Below are positions 1-7,596 of a DNA stretch of 64,000 nt, piece by piece; positions within the stretch are counted from its first letter, which is position 1; every line of letters begins with the position of its first letter. The position numbers were made by a program, and so were the translations under genes. The notes under the pieces were generated by a model. That model was not told the origin of the DNA. It ran no database searches and saw only the letters and a program-made list of their open reading frames with translations. This DNA is from HGM12713 sp045588165 (GTDB lineage Bacteria > Bacillota > Clostridia > Oscillospirales > CAG-272): the NCBI GenBank assembly GCA_045588165.1, contig JAZNDP010000066.1:1-64000 (forward strand), given 5' to 3'.

Positions 1-22
1 GTCGTCTTTTTTGTATCAGCAT
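1..22 (-). CDS. start of a minus-strand gene cut by the window edge
   Basis: An ATG at 22-20 (minus strand) is preceded by a good ribosome binding site, AAAGGA, eight bases upstream. Only the first seven codons lie in the window (MLIQKRR), so no product can be named. The terminator at 112-140 separates it from the SGNH gene upstream, so it would need its own promoter. It is a plausible but unproven gene start. Confidence 0.4.
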
Positions 23-106
23 AGGAAAATTCCTTTCTTGGGATATAATTTGTTCTGTGGTTAGTTTACCCCGTTTATCGGGAAAATGTCTTGGCAATCC
101 CTGCAT

Positions 107-150
107 AAAAAGGATGCCCTTGCTTTTTGCAAGGGCATCCCTATTTTTTT
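107..150. terminator. bidirectional Rho-independent terminator
   Basis: A perfect 12-bp stem (112-123 with 129-140) closes a 5-base T loop. It is followed by T7 on the plus strand and T5 on the minus strand. It ends the SGNH esterase transcript. Confidence 0.85.
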
Positions 151-1126
151 ACAGATATTTTTGAATTTCGTGATACAGGCGCTCAAAGTAGTAGCCGAAT
201 CCCTCGTCGTTGGGATGGAGATACTTGTCGCTGAACAGCGCCGTGTCGTGAGGAACAAAATCAAAGCCGTTGATGACCGTCACGTTGGGAAGAGGGGCGG
301 TTACCTTCCGGATATATGCCGCTACGCCCTCAAAGGGACCCACCTTGGTGACACGGTCCAGATCCGCTCGCCAGATGGGAGTGATGGCAAAAATTTTTGC
401 CTGAGGATTTCGGTGGGAGAGCGCTTCATAAAAGGCGGCGCACTCTGCCTCAAAGGATTCCTTTTTGCACTTGCTCCAGTCGTTGGTCCCGTATGCCACG
501 GTGATGATGTCGGGGCGGATGTCGTCGCTGGCCTCTGCCAGTTCGCCCCAGAAAACCTCTCCGCCGATTGCCTTGTTGAATCCTTCGGCATCCAAGGCAT
601 CGGTTAACTTGGTTGCGTAAGATCGAGATGGATAAACGGCATCGTATCCGTGAGTAATGGAATCTCCGTAGAGGAGCATTTTTCTCTTCTTTTCCACGGG
701 AAGGAAGAAGGCGCCGTCATCCAGGGTCAACTCCTTCAGATCAACCGCTACCGACCAAGGAAGATAGACGCAAACGGTCTTGTCTCCGTCACCCAAAGCA
801 AATTCTCCCGAATAGTCTCCACAGTTGGTCGTCAAACTGCCGATCTCACCTATTTTCTTTCCATTCGAGAAAATTTCAAAATTGAAAAAGGTACGGGAGC
901 AGCCGGGGGATGTGTGGATGGCGATACCGAGACGGGTACTGTCTGTTACAAATTCCAGACGAATACCTGCCGTTGAAAAGGTTTTCTTGTAAAATTCGTC
1001 ATCGCGAAGTCGGTACAGCTCTTCCTGCTCCTTCGTAAAGCGGAAAAATTGAATGGCTCTATCCTTTTCCTCTACGCGAACGGCACCCTTGGCGACAGAT
1101 TGGATTTGATTGAGAGTCAGCTTCAT
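149..1126 (-). CDS. SGNH/GDSL-family esterase with N-terminal beta-sandwich domain
   Basis: 325 aa. The C-terminal half carries the SGNH hydrolase blocks: GDSIT at 154-158 with Ser156 as nucleophile, GTND in block III, and a DxxH-type ending (DKYLHPND). Roughly residues 1-145 form a separate, probably beta-rich domain, the arrangement seen in CE2/CE3-like carbohydrate esterases. No signal peptide is visible, so it should act in the cytoplasm, perhaps deacetylating imported oligosaccharides; that substrate is inference. It starts 30 bases after prmC on the same strand and is likely co-transcribed from the prmC promoter. A bidirectional terminator follows its stop codon. Confidence 0.8.
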   Translation of the reverse strand: MKLTLNQIQSVAKGAVRVEEKDRAIQFFRFTKEQEELYRLRDDEFYKKTFSTAGIRLEFVTDSTRLGIAIHTSPGCSRTFFNFEIFSNGKKIGEIGSLTTNCGDYSGEFALGDGDKTVCVYLPWSVAVDLKELTLDDGAFFLPVEKKRKMLLYGDSITHGYDAVYPSRSYATKLTDALDAEGFNKAIGGEVFWGELAEASDDIRPDIITVAYGTNDWSKCKKESFEAECAAFYEALSHRNPQAKIFAITPIWRADLDRVTKVGPFEGVAAYIRKVTAPLPNVTVINGFDFVPHDTALFSDKYLHPNDEGFGYYFERLYHEIQKYL

Positions 1127-1156
1127 GATGATTTTACTCTTTCTTTATTTTTATTG

Positions 1157-1987
1157 TTACGTGGTTTCGGGACGGGTCAGTACCGCAACGCGATCGCATC
1201 CGCCATAGTCCTTGTAGACCTCACAGCGGTATCCCGCTTCCGCGGCGATCGCCGCCACGGGCTTTGCCTGATCCCAGCCGATCTCCAGAAGCATCATGCC
1301 TCCCGCGCGAAGGTATTTTCCGTATTCACCGATGATTACACGGTAAAATTTCAAGCCGTCGGATCCGCCGTCCAGCGCGGCGGTAGGCTCATAGGACAGC
1401 TCCTGCTCCAACAGAGGGACCTGCTCGCTTTCAATATAGGGCGGATTGGAGAGAATACAGTCGAACTCTCCCAGCTCCTCCATAAAGGCGGGATCCAGTA
1501 CATCTTGACAAATAAAGCCGATCCGCTCTCCGACACCGTTGTTCTCCGCGTTTTCTCCCGCAATTTCCAGCGTTTTTTCAAACAGATCCACGGCAACGGC
1601 AGAGCAATCGGGACGGGCGGCAAGGGAGGAGATCGCAACGCAGCCGCTTCCTGTACAGAGATCGATGAAGCGAGCGCGCTCGGGCAGCATGCGGACCGCC
1701 AATTCTACCAATTTCTCGGTGTCTTGTCTTGGAATCAGGGTATCCTCGGTAATCCGATAGGTCTCATGGCAGAAATCCCAATAACCGAGAATATATTGCA
1801 GAGGATAATGAGAGCACCGCTTGATCAGAGCGGTCTCCAGTTCGGGCGAATCAAAATTTTCTTCCCGTCGCAGGAGAAGCTCTGCTTGATTGATGCCGCA
1901 AAAGCGACAGATCAGCATAGATGCCTCGGCGCGGTCGTTCTCAATTCCTGCCTCAGCAAGGGCAATACAGATCTCGTTATAGGTCAT
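1157..1987 (-). CDS. prmC: peptide chain release factor N5-glutamine methyltransferase
   Basis: 276 aa, the usual length. PrmC (HemK) methylates the glutamine of the GGQ motif in RF1 and RF2. Visible signatures are PLQYILG at 62-68 in the substrate-binding N-terminal domain, the SAM motif DLCTGSG at 109-115, and the catalytic NPPY at 181-184. The reading frame stays open upstream to 2122, but the ATG at 1987 has GGAGG five bases before it and begins with the family's usual N-terminus. A strong promoter lies at 2022-2050. prfA, its common neighbour, is not next to it here. Confidence 0.93.
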   Translation of the reverse strand: MTYNEICIALAEAGIENDRAEASMLICRFCGINQAELLLRREENFDSPELETALIKRCSHYPLQYILGYWDFCHETYRITEDTLIPRQDTEKLVELAVRMLPERARFIDLCTGSGCVAISSLAARPDCSAVAVDLFEKTLEIAGENAENNGVGERIGFICQDVLDPAFMEELGEFDCILSNPPYIESEQVPLLEQELSYEPTAALDGGSDGLKFYRVIIGEYGKYLRAGGMMLLEIGWDQAKPVAAIAAEAGYRCEVYKDYGGCDRVAVLTRPETT

Positions 1988-2021
1988 ACGGTCCTCCGAA
2001 GTTTTTTGCGATAACGATATC

Positions 2022-2050
2022 ATTATAACAGATTTTTCCCCGTATTTCAA
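2022..2050 (-). promoter_or_regulatory. sigma-A-type promoter for prmC-esterase
   Basis: Minus strand: -35 TTGAAA at 2050-2045, 17-bp spacer, -10 TATAAT at 2027-2022. It lies 35 bp upstream of the prmC start. Confidence 0.75.
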
Positions 2051-2162
2051 GAGGAAAACAAACGAAAAAAGGAAATAAAATTCAATCTTCCTTTGGGGGA
2101 TATTGAGACAAATTAAAATCATCGAAGGAGAAAAATTTTTTCTAAAAAAATTCAGAATCGTC

Positions 2163-2190
2163 TTGCATTTTTGAAAAAATATGATATACT
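2163..2190 (+). promoter_or_regulatory. promoter for the 73-aa membrane protein
   Basis: TTGCAT at 2163-2168, 16-bp spacer, TATACT at 2185-2190; about 45 bp upstream of the start codon. Confidence 0.55.
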
Positions 2191-2234
2191 AATATTAGAA
2201 ATCATTTTAGAGATGATAATAAGGAGGTATAACT

Positions 2235-2456
2235 ATGAATTTCTTTCACAAGAAAAAGACCAACTACGGCAAGATCGTAGCCATCAGCGTAGCAGCGGTT
2301 GCGGTTGCAAGCGCCATCGCTTACGTTGTTTACAGACTGATCAAGAAGTATACCGAGGATCTCGTATACGATTGCGATGATCTGCTGGATGAGTGCGACG
2401 AGTGCGACGTTGTCATCGAGGACGAGGACGTTGAGGAGATCGCAGAGGCAGAGTAA
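2235..2456 (+). CDS. small single-span membrane protein with acidic Cys-containing tail
   Basis: 73 aa, unrecognised family. A basic N-terminus (HKKK) is followed by one hydrophobic helix at about 12-34. The remaining tail is strongly acidic and contains Cys47, Cys54 and Cys57 in a DECDECD pattern. Charge distribution predicts the tail to lie outside the cytoplasm only if the positive-inside rule applies. A strong AAGGAGG site precedes the ATG, and the gene has its own promoter and terminator, so it is probably really expressed. The DECDECD pattern resembles the Cys/Asp-rich linker of the CD1247-type protein at 19972, although the two proteins are otherwise unrelated. Confidence 0.7.
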   Translation: MNFFHKKKTNYGKIVAISVAAVAVASAIAYVVYRLIKKYTEDLVYDCDDLLDECDECDVVIEDEDVEEIAEAE

Positions 2457-2469
2457 TCTGTCTTGACGA

Positions 2470-2500
2470 AAAGGGACTGTCCCGCGGGCAGTCCCTTTTT
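2470..2500 (+). terminator. Rho-independent terminator
   Basis: 10-bp stem 2470-2479 with 2489-2498, GC-rich loop, T5 tail. It follows the 73-aa gene. Confidence 0.8.
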
Positions 2501-2535
2501 ATTCGTTTCGGAAAATCCTTGCATTGGAGTTGCAT

Positions 2536-3918
2536 ATGAAAGTATTGGATACCATTGCGGCGGTAAGCACGCCTTACGGAAAGGGCGGAGTGGCGCTGAT
2601 TCGGATTTCGGGAGAGGATGCCGTTTTTGTGGCGGAAAAAATATTTTCCCCCGCAAACGGGAAAAAGCTCTCGGAGATGTCTGCCGCCAAAATGACTTAC
2701 GGATCGATCCATATGCCTGACGGCAGAGAGGTGGACGATGGAATGGCGGTTTGCTTCTACGCCCCCCATTCCTTTACGGGAGAGAATACGGTGGAGATTA
2801 CCTGTCACGGAGGAATTCTGGTCACCGCCAAGGTTCTTGAGGCGGCGCTGAGCGCCGGCGCTCGGGCGGCGGAGGCGGGAGAATTCACCAGACGAGCCTA
2901 CGTGGGAGGAAAGCTTCGTCTTTCCGAGGCGGAGGCTTTGGGAAATCTTCTGGAGGCGAGAAGTGAAAGTCAGCTGATCCTTGCGCGGCACGGAATGCGT
3001 GGCGGTCTTGCCGATCGTACCGAGCAGATGTATCTTGCCTTGCGGCACACCCTTACTTCGATCTGGGCGGCAATCGATTTTCCCGAGGAGGATCTTGCCG
3101 AGATGAGTCGGGACGAAATGTGCGATGCCGTGGAGAGGAGTCTGGGACAGATTCGCGCCTTGGCGGCGACCTGGGGCACGGGACGGGCCATTACCGAAGG
3201 CGTTCCCACGGTGATCTGCGGAAGAACCAACGCGGGAAAAAGCTCGGTCTATAACCGTATTTTAGGATATGACGCCGCCATCGTTACCGACGTGGAGGGA
3301 ACCACCCGAGACGTTCTTCGGGAAACGGCGGTCATGGGAAAGACCTTACTTCTGCTATGTGATACGGCTGGACTTCGACAGACCGAGGATCGAGTGGAGA
3401 GTATCGGAATAGAGCGTACGAGGGAGGAGATGAGCCGCGCGGGTCTGATCCTTGCGGTCTTTGACGGAAGCAGAGCTCTGACAGAGGAGGATCTGGCTCT
3501 GGCGGAGCAGATCACCCTTACCGGCGTACCTGCCATTGCTCTGATCAATAAGAGCGATCGGGAATCCCTTGCGGATATGCGGCCCATTCGTCAACGCATC
3601 ACCCATACTCTTTCGGTGTCTGCCGCGGAGGGGACGGGTTTTGATGCTTTGGCGGAGACGATTGACGAGCTGTTTGTGGACGGAAGTCTGGAGCTGGGGC
3701 GTGACGCGGTGGTAACGGGGGCGCGACAGCACGCATCCCTTATGCGAGCTGCCGAGTCGCTGGAGTCGTCTCTTGCCGATCTTCGGGCAGGGCTTCCCTT
3801 GGATCTTTGCTGCGTCGGTCTGGAGCAGGCATTGACCGCTCTTGGCGAGGTGGACGGCAGGGAGCTGGGAGAGGAGATCGTCTCGGAGATCTTTTCCCGC
3901 TTCTGCGTAGGAAAATAA
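2536..3918 (+). CDS. mnmE: tRNA modification GTPase MnmE
   Basis: 460 aa. With MnmG this enzyme installs the carboxymethylaminomethyl group on U34 of certain tRNAs. The N-terminal tetrahydrofolate-binding domain starts with the typical DTIAA..PYG segment. An inserted G domain has GRTNAGKS at 229-236, DVEGTTRD, DTAGLR at 276-281 and NKSD. The C-terminal CVGK provides the catalytic Cys. The frame extends to a TTG at 2524, but the ATG at 2536 has GGAG six bases upstream and gives the conserved N-terminus. MnmG is not adjacent here. Confidence 0.95.
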   Translation: MKVLDTIAAVSTPYGKGGVALIRISGEDAVFVAEKIFSPANGKKLSEMSAAKMTYGSIHMPDGREVDDGMAVCFYAPHSFTGENTVEITCHGGILVTAKVLEAALSAGARAAEAGEFTRRAYVGGKLRLSEAEALGNLLEARSESQLILARHGMRGGLADRTEQMYLALRHTLTSIWAAIDFPEEDLAEMSRDEMCDAVERSLGQIRALAATWGTGRAITEGVPTVICGRTNAGKSSVYNRILGYDAAIVTDVEGTTRDVLRETAVMGKTLLLLCDTAGLRQTEDRVESIGIERTREEMSRAGLILAVFDGSRALTEEDLALAEQITLTGVPAIALINKSDRESLADMRPIRQRITHTLSVSAAEGTGFDALAETIDELFVDGSLELGRDAVVTGARQHASLMRAAESLESSLADLRAGLPLDLCCVGLEQALTALGEVDGRELGEEIVSEIFSRFCVGK

Positions 3919-3923
3919 AAGAT

Positions 3924-3960
3924 GCGAACCCAACGGTTTTTCGTTGGGTTCGCTTTTTTA
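3924..3960. terminator. bidirectional terminator between convergent genes
   Basis: Perfect 12-bp stem 3924-3935 with 3942-3953, loop GTTTTT, T7 on the plus strand. It serves mnmE and probably the convergent aminotransferase gene, whose stop codon lies in the T-run. Confidence 0.85.
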
Positions 3961-4800
3961 TTCGGTTTTTTGTCGAAAGTCCTCCAGCAATGCGGAGCGA
4001 AGACGCTCCAGAAGCGCGGGGTTCTTTCCTCCCACGGGGATTCCGTCCACCTCGCAGACGGGACGGCAGATGGTACCCGATGAGGTTACGATAACCTCAT
4101 TCGCTTCCATCAGCTCCTTCAGCGTGTAGGGTTCCTCATAAACGGGAATCCCAAAGCGATGGCAGGTGTCGATGAGATGTGCTCGAGCGACACCGGGAAG
4201 GATCATGTTGTCGGCGGGCGCTGTCCTCAGGCTTCCGTCTGCCTGTAGGATCGAGATATTGGAGTGGGCGCATTCGGTGACGCGGTCACCCCGATGGAAG
4301 ATCGCCTCGTCCGCTCCCGCTTCGGTTGCCTGAATGGAGGCAAGAACGGTGGGAAGCAGATTCAGCGTTTTCATATTGCAGTGAAGGAAGCGGGTGTCCT
4401 CCACCGTAATGGTTTTCATGGGGGTATAGCAATCTCTTAGCTTCATGGGGCGAATGGTGACCCAGATATTCGCGGTTAGCGGGGTGGCGGGGGCGTGAGA
4501 CCGCATCTCGGTGCCGCGGGAGATCTGCCAATAAACCAGCTGTTCGTCGGAATCTACCTTTTTGATCAAAGAGAGGATCAAGTCCGAGAATTCCTCCTTT
4601 GTTATGCCGATCCGAATCCCCAATGCCTCGGCGCCGATATAAAGGCGGTCCATGTGCTCGTTCAGCGCATAGGGCTTGTGGTTTCTCGTATAAACGACCT
4701 CAAACAGTCCGTCACCGAAATAGCAGGCGCGGTCGTTCATGGGAACGCTCATATTTTCGATTAGATCGTATGTTCCGTTATAATAGCCGAGATTTTCCAT
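3958..4800 (-). CDS. dat: D-amino acid aminotransferase (PLP fold type IV)
   Basis: 280 aa, near the 283 aa of Bacillus Dat. It is predicted to interconvert D-alanine and D-glutamate for peptidoglycan. The PLP lysine is Lys144 in NMKTLNLL, and Glu176 in VTECAHSN matches the PLP-contacting glutamate. The Lys144 context is closer to Dat than to branched-chain aminotransferases, but related class IV enzymes cannot be excluded. The frame extends upstream to a GTG at 4869, but the predicted transcription start lies at about that base, so the ATG at 4800 is preferred. Its AAAGGAA site is rather distant (14 bases). Confidence 0.8.
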   Translation of the reverse strand: MENLGYYNGTYDLIENMSVPMNDRACYFGDGLFEVVYTRNHKPYALNEHMDRLYIGAEALGIRIGITKEEFSDLILSLIKKVDSDEQLVYWQISRGTEMRSHAPATPLTANIWVTIRPMKLRDCYTPMKTITVEDTRFLHCNMKTLNLLPTVLASIQATEAGADEAIFHRGDRVTECAHSNISILQADGSLRTAPADNMILPGVARAHLIDTCHRFGIPVYEEPYTLKELMEANEVIVTSSGTICRPVCEVDGIPVGGKNPALLERLRSALLEDFRQKTE

Positions 4801-4875
4801 GATAGGACGGGCAGTTCCTTTCCCAGAATTTTTTAGGGGAGAGATTTCTTCCCCTTTCATTTGAATCACAAGGGT

Positions 4876-4904
4876 ATTATATCATATCGCGGCACGCTTG
4901 TCAA
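4876..4904 (-). promoter_or_regulatory. perfect consensus promoter for dat
   Basis: Minus strand TTGACA (4904-4899), 17-bp spacer, TATAAT (4881-4876). It gives a leader of about 70 bases before the chosen ATG. Confidence 0.85.
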
Positions 4905-4937
4905 GAGAACGTGTGCGCGCTGTCACCTATTTTCTCC

Positions 4938-4973
4938 TGCGCGGAGAGCCCTCCTCGGAAGGTCCTCCGCGCA
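4938..4973. repeat. GC-rich inverted repeat after spoVM
   Basis: 9-bp arms at 4938-4946 and 4965-4973. No T-run follows on either strand, so it is not a canonical terminator; it may protect the spoVM 3' end. Confidence 0.5.
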
Positions 4974-4978
4974 AGAGA

Positions 4979-5065
4979 TCAGGATCTCCGTTGCTTTCTG
5001 ATCCCAAAAAATTTTCGAAGGAAGGGAGCCAGAATTGCCGGAGAATGAATGAGTACAATTTTCAT
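4979..5065 (-). CDS. spoVM: stage V sporulation protein SpoVM
   Basis: 28 aa. SpoVM is an amphipathic helix that marks the convex forespore membrane and recruits SpoIVA for coat assembly. Aligned without gaps to the 26-aa Bacillus protein, Met1, Lys2, Ile6, Pro9, Leu12, Arg17 and Gly21 coincide and the C-terminus is basic (GIRKQRRS). The ATG has AAAGGA seven bases upstream. The gene lies downstream of thiN on the same strand, as in B. subtilis thiN-spoVM, although here a lipoprotein, a plus-strand gene and a small membrane protein intervene. It implies the organism can sporulate or descends from a sporulating ancestor. A mother-cell (sigma E) promoter is expected but I could not place one confidently. 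Confidence 0.85.
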   Translation of the reverse strand: MKIVLIHSPAILAPFLRKFFGIRKQRRS

Positions 5066-5112
5066 GAGATGATCCTTTCGTTAAAGTCAAAATGTTGAAT
5101 GATCCGTAAGTA

Positions 5113-5271
5113 TCAGGGGCGGTGGCAAAGCAACAGAAGTCCCGCCAGTAACACCACTCCCGCCTCAAGGAAGGCAAGAAAATAGCCGGGGAGAAGAAAA
5201 GAGACTAAGATTCCCGCTCCGAAGCAGACGGTACAGATCCCGACCAGCCGTCTCGAATTCATCTGGCACAT
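5113..5271 (-). CDS. small hydrophobic membrane protein
   Basis: 52 aa, unrecognised. Residues from about 9 to 49 are almost entirely hydrophobic, long enough for two short membrane helices around a LLPGY turn; the protein ends in CHRP. The frame is open to 5349, but the ATG at 5271 follows GGAGGTG with ideal spacing and is chosen. It sits divergently to the asparagine-synthetase-like gene and 47 bases upstream of spoVM on the same strand, so it may share a transcript with spoVM. A sporulation role would be inference from position only. Confidence 0.6.
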   Translation of the reverse strand: MCQMNSRRLVGICTVCFGAGILVSFLLPGYFLAFLEAGVVLLAGLLLLCHRP

Positions 5272-5391
5272 ATCACACACCTCCGTTTCTCTTTCAGTAT
5301 ATGCGACGGGTGCACGGATCGTTCCTCGGGGGAAATATCTTGCGTTCATTTCTCATATAGTAAGATATAGGTATCTTTTGGGAGGATCAGA

Positions 5392-6555
5392 ATGAGCGCG
5401 ATCGGTGGAGGGATCTGTTATGGAAAAAGCCTGTCGGCATCGGAGCTGATGCTGACGATGAGTCGGGCAATGCTGCTAAGGGGAAGAGAGCAGAGAGGGG
5501 CGTATATCAGGGAGGGCGGATGGCTGTTTCATAACCGTTCATCGGCGGACGGCGGGGCGCCTTGGTTTCGACAGCCTCTTACGCTCAAAAAAGAAGGGCA
5601 TCCGTATACCGTAGTATTGGACGGACGAATATGGGGCAGAGGGAACTTAAGCGGACTTTCGGGGGATATTACCTCGGAAAGTGACGCCATGCTGGCGCTG
5701 GAGTGTTATCTTGCTTATGGCGCGTCCTTTCTGAAGCACCTTGACGGCACCTTTGCTTTGGCTATCTGGGACGAGAGACGGGGGGAGCTGATCCTTGCCG
5801 TGGATCAGGATGGGAGCAGACCGCTGTTCTATCTGCAGCAGGGAGAGGAATTTTTCTTTTCCTCGGAGATCAAGGGGCTTCTTCGCGCCATGCCAAGCGG
5901 TGCTGTGATCGACAGGCAGCGTCTGCATACGCACTTGACAGCCCCCATGGGCAGTGTTGGCGGAGGAGATCTATATCGCGGAATCGGATCCTTGCCCGCG
6001 GGGCACTGCATGATTCTTTCCCGTATGGGGGCGGCGCTGTTTCCCTATGAGAGTGAGGGAGAGAAATCGTCGGAAACACCCAAAATAGCGATTCCTTTGG
6101 AGTGGTACTGCCCCGAGGAGGTGGGGCTGCGAGAGATGATGACCGAGATTCTCTTTGCCTTTGACTATCCTCAGTTTGATCATTGGATGCCCTCGCTTTT
6201 GCATACGATGGATCGAAGAAAGGAGAAAAATCTGGTGGTGGCGGACGAAATCCTTCACGGAGATATCGGATATGCAAGGGAACGGGCAGACCGCTTAGGA
6301 CAGAGCCGAGGGCGGGTACTGATCCCCGTTTGTGCGGAGACGGCGGTGACGAAGGAGCGGGAGCTGAAGCAAATGGATCGGAGAATGCGACACCTTTTGG
6401 AGGAGGCGGATACCGCCGTTCTGGATCACTTGTACGGTGCGGATTGGCGTACCGCTTCGGAGCGGGAAAAGAACACCGCCAAGCGGATACGAATGCTGGG
6501 AATCCTTTATCAGAGTGTACTGTGGAATCAGCACTATTCCTTGTTTCTGGCATGA
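5392..6555 (+). CDS. degenerate asparagine-synthetase-like protein (class II amidotransferase fold)
   Basis: 387 aa, shorter than AsnB (about 500-650 aa). Residues 1 to about 215 follow the class II glutamine amidotransferase domain, with segments such as LDGTFALAIWD and DQDGSRPLFY. The N-terminus is MSAIGG, so the catalytic Cys2 of the usual MCGI start is Ser. The C-terminal part lacks the SGGLDS ATP-pyrophosphatase loop of the synthetase domain. Both activities are therefore probably lost and the protein may be a binding or regulatory relative. A clear TTGGGAGGA site precedes the ATG, and no frameshift is seen, so this looks like a maintained gene rather than a fresh pseudogene. Confidence 0.75.
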   Translation: MSAIGGGICYGKSLSASELMLTMSRAMLLRGREQRGAYIREGGWLFHNRSSADGGAPWFRQPLTLKKEGHPYTVVLDGRIWGRGNLSGLSGDITSESDAMLALECYLAYGASFLKHLDGTFALAIWDERRGELILAVDQDGSRPLFYLQQGEEFFFSSEIKGLLRAMPSGAVIDRQRLHTHLTAPMGSVGGGDLYRGIGSLPAGHCMILSRMGAALFPYESEGEKSSETPKIAIPLEWYCPEEVGLREMMTEILFAFDYPQFDHWMPSLLHTMDRRKEKNLVVADEILHGDIGYARERADRLGQSRGRVLIPVCAETAVTKERELKQMDRRMRHLLEEADTAVLDHLYGADWRTASEREKNTAKRIRMLGILYQSVLWNQHYSLFLA

Positions 6556-6581
6556 AAAAGGGAAGTTGTTTTTCGGTATTC

Positions 6582-6629
6582 TATAAAAATAAAAAATACG
6601 GCATATCTCGTCCGAGATATGCCGTATTT
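6582..6629 (-). terminator. long stem terminator
   Basis: Perfect 16-bp stem 6594-6609 with 6614-6629 and a 4-base loop. Read leftward it is followed by TTTTATTTTTA. It ends the lipoprotein transcript and probably also stops the convergent gene. Confidence 0.75.
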
Positions 6630-6637
6630 CAGAAAAA

Positions 6638-7456
6638 TCACTCTACCACGGTGGTGCCGTAGTCGGAGAAGGTAAGCGTAATATTGCCGGTGGTTTCGTG
6701 GTGTAACTGGTCGGTTTCGTTATACACCGCTTCGCTGATCCAGAACACGAAGGAGGTGACGCTTCCCTTTGCATCAAAGGTTACGATACCGTCCCGCATG
6801 GTTTCCATGATGTAGTAGCCGCCGTCCTGTTCCAGCTTGGTCTGTACCTCTTTTGGCATTTTGTACGCCTTCAGCTCCAGATCGTAAGCAAAGTTTTCCT
6901 TCTCGGCGAGAAGGGAGAGGAAGATGGCGAGGAACATGTCTCTTTGGTGGGCGGCCTCTTCTCCTTCGAAGGTAAGCTCATCGCCTTCGGGTTCCCCTGT
7001 TGTTGAGATGGAGGACATGGAGCGATATACCTTGTTCTCCGTGATCTTTACCACATGCTCCTGCTTTCCGTCATTGTCGGTATCAAAGGTGTAGTGAATG
7101 GTGACGTTATCGAACTTCTGCTCGGCAACAGCGGCTTCCCATTCTTCCTCTTCTACCGCGCCCTCCAGGGTAACGTTTTCTTCACCCTTGACGGTGCCGC
7201 AGACCTTGCAGGTATAGGTTATGTCAGCCGTGGTTTCCTCCATGGTTCCATCCTTGACAGTGCCTTCGTCCCATTCGTGTTCAGCCTTGCCATCGGTCAG
7301 GAGGCAGTTGTCGCCCATGCATTCGTGCCAGTGGTGGGTTCCGTCTGCCGCCCACTCCTCCTTGAATTCGCACACGTGCTCCTCACAAGAAGACAGCACC
7401 GCGCAAAGCGAGAGAGTGAGGATAATGGCAAGAGAAAGTGAAATCAATCTTTTCAT
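6638..7456 (-). CDS. secreted lipoprotein with Cys/His-rich repeat region
   Basis: 272 aa. A signal peptide ends in the lipobox LSSC, giving lipidated Cys24. The mature N-terminus has HVCEF, THHWHEC, NCLL and a TCKVCG segment, the pattern of small Cys/His repeats common in surface proteins of gut Firmicutes. The following region of about 170 aa is acidic and predicted beta-rich, with no recognised enzyme motif. The frame extends to 7546, but the ATG at 7456 has AAGGAG eight bases upstream and begins the signal peptide (MKRLISLSL). It has its own promoter (7518-7546) although it lies downstream of thiN. Confidence 0.75.
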   Translation of the reverse strand: MKRLISLSLAIILTLSLCAVLSSCEEHVCEFKEEWAADGTHHWHECMGDNCLLTDGKAEHEWDEGTVKDGTMEETTADITYTCKVCGTVKGEENVTLEGAVEEEEWEAAVAEQKFDNVTIHYTFDTDNDGKQEHVVKITENKVYRSMSSISTTGEPEGDELTFEGEEAAHQRDMFLAIFLSLLAEKENFAYDLELKAYKMPKEVQTKLEQDGGYYIMETMRDGIVTFDAKGSVTSFVFWISEAVYNETDQLHHETTGNITLTFSDYGTTVVE

Positions 7457-7474
7457 AATACAAACTCCTTTTCG

Positions 7475-7512
7475 GTTATTGGGGCAAGGGAGTCTCAGAG
7501 CTCCTTGCCGTA
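7475..7512 (-). promoter_or_regulatory. hairpin in the lipoprotein leader
   Basis: Arms GGCAAGGAG and CTCCCTTGCC pair with one bulge inside the 5' untranslated region. No T-run follows, so it is more likely an mRNA stabiliser than a terminator. Confidence 0.35.
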
Positions 7513-7517
7513 ACCAC

Positions 7518-7546
7518 ATTATAGCACTACGAATGGAAAAAAGCAA
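7518..7546 (-). promoter_or_regulatory. extended -10 promoter for the lipoprotein
   Basis: Minus strand TTGCTT, 17-bp spacer ending TGC, TATAAT (7523-7518). Confidence 0.75.
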
Positions 7547-7596
7547 CTGTTTATTGAATTTTTTTGTTTCAAAGTAGTCGGGCTATATGCCACTCC

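Noticed and set aside
3958..4869. Longer start of dat at GTG 4869
   Set aside because: The perfect promoter puts the transcription start at about 4869, leaving no room for a ribosome binding site; homologues start at the ATG at 4800.
4938..4973. Terminator after spoVM
   Set aside because: The palindrome is clear, but neither strand has a T-run after it.
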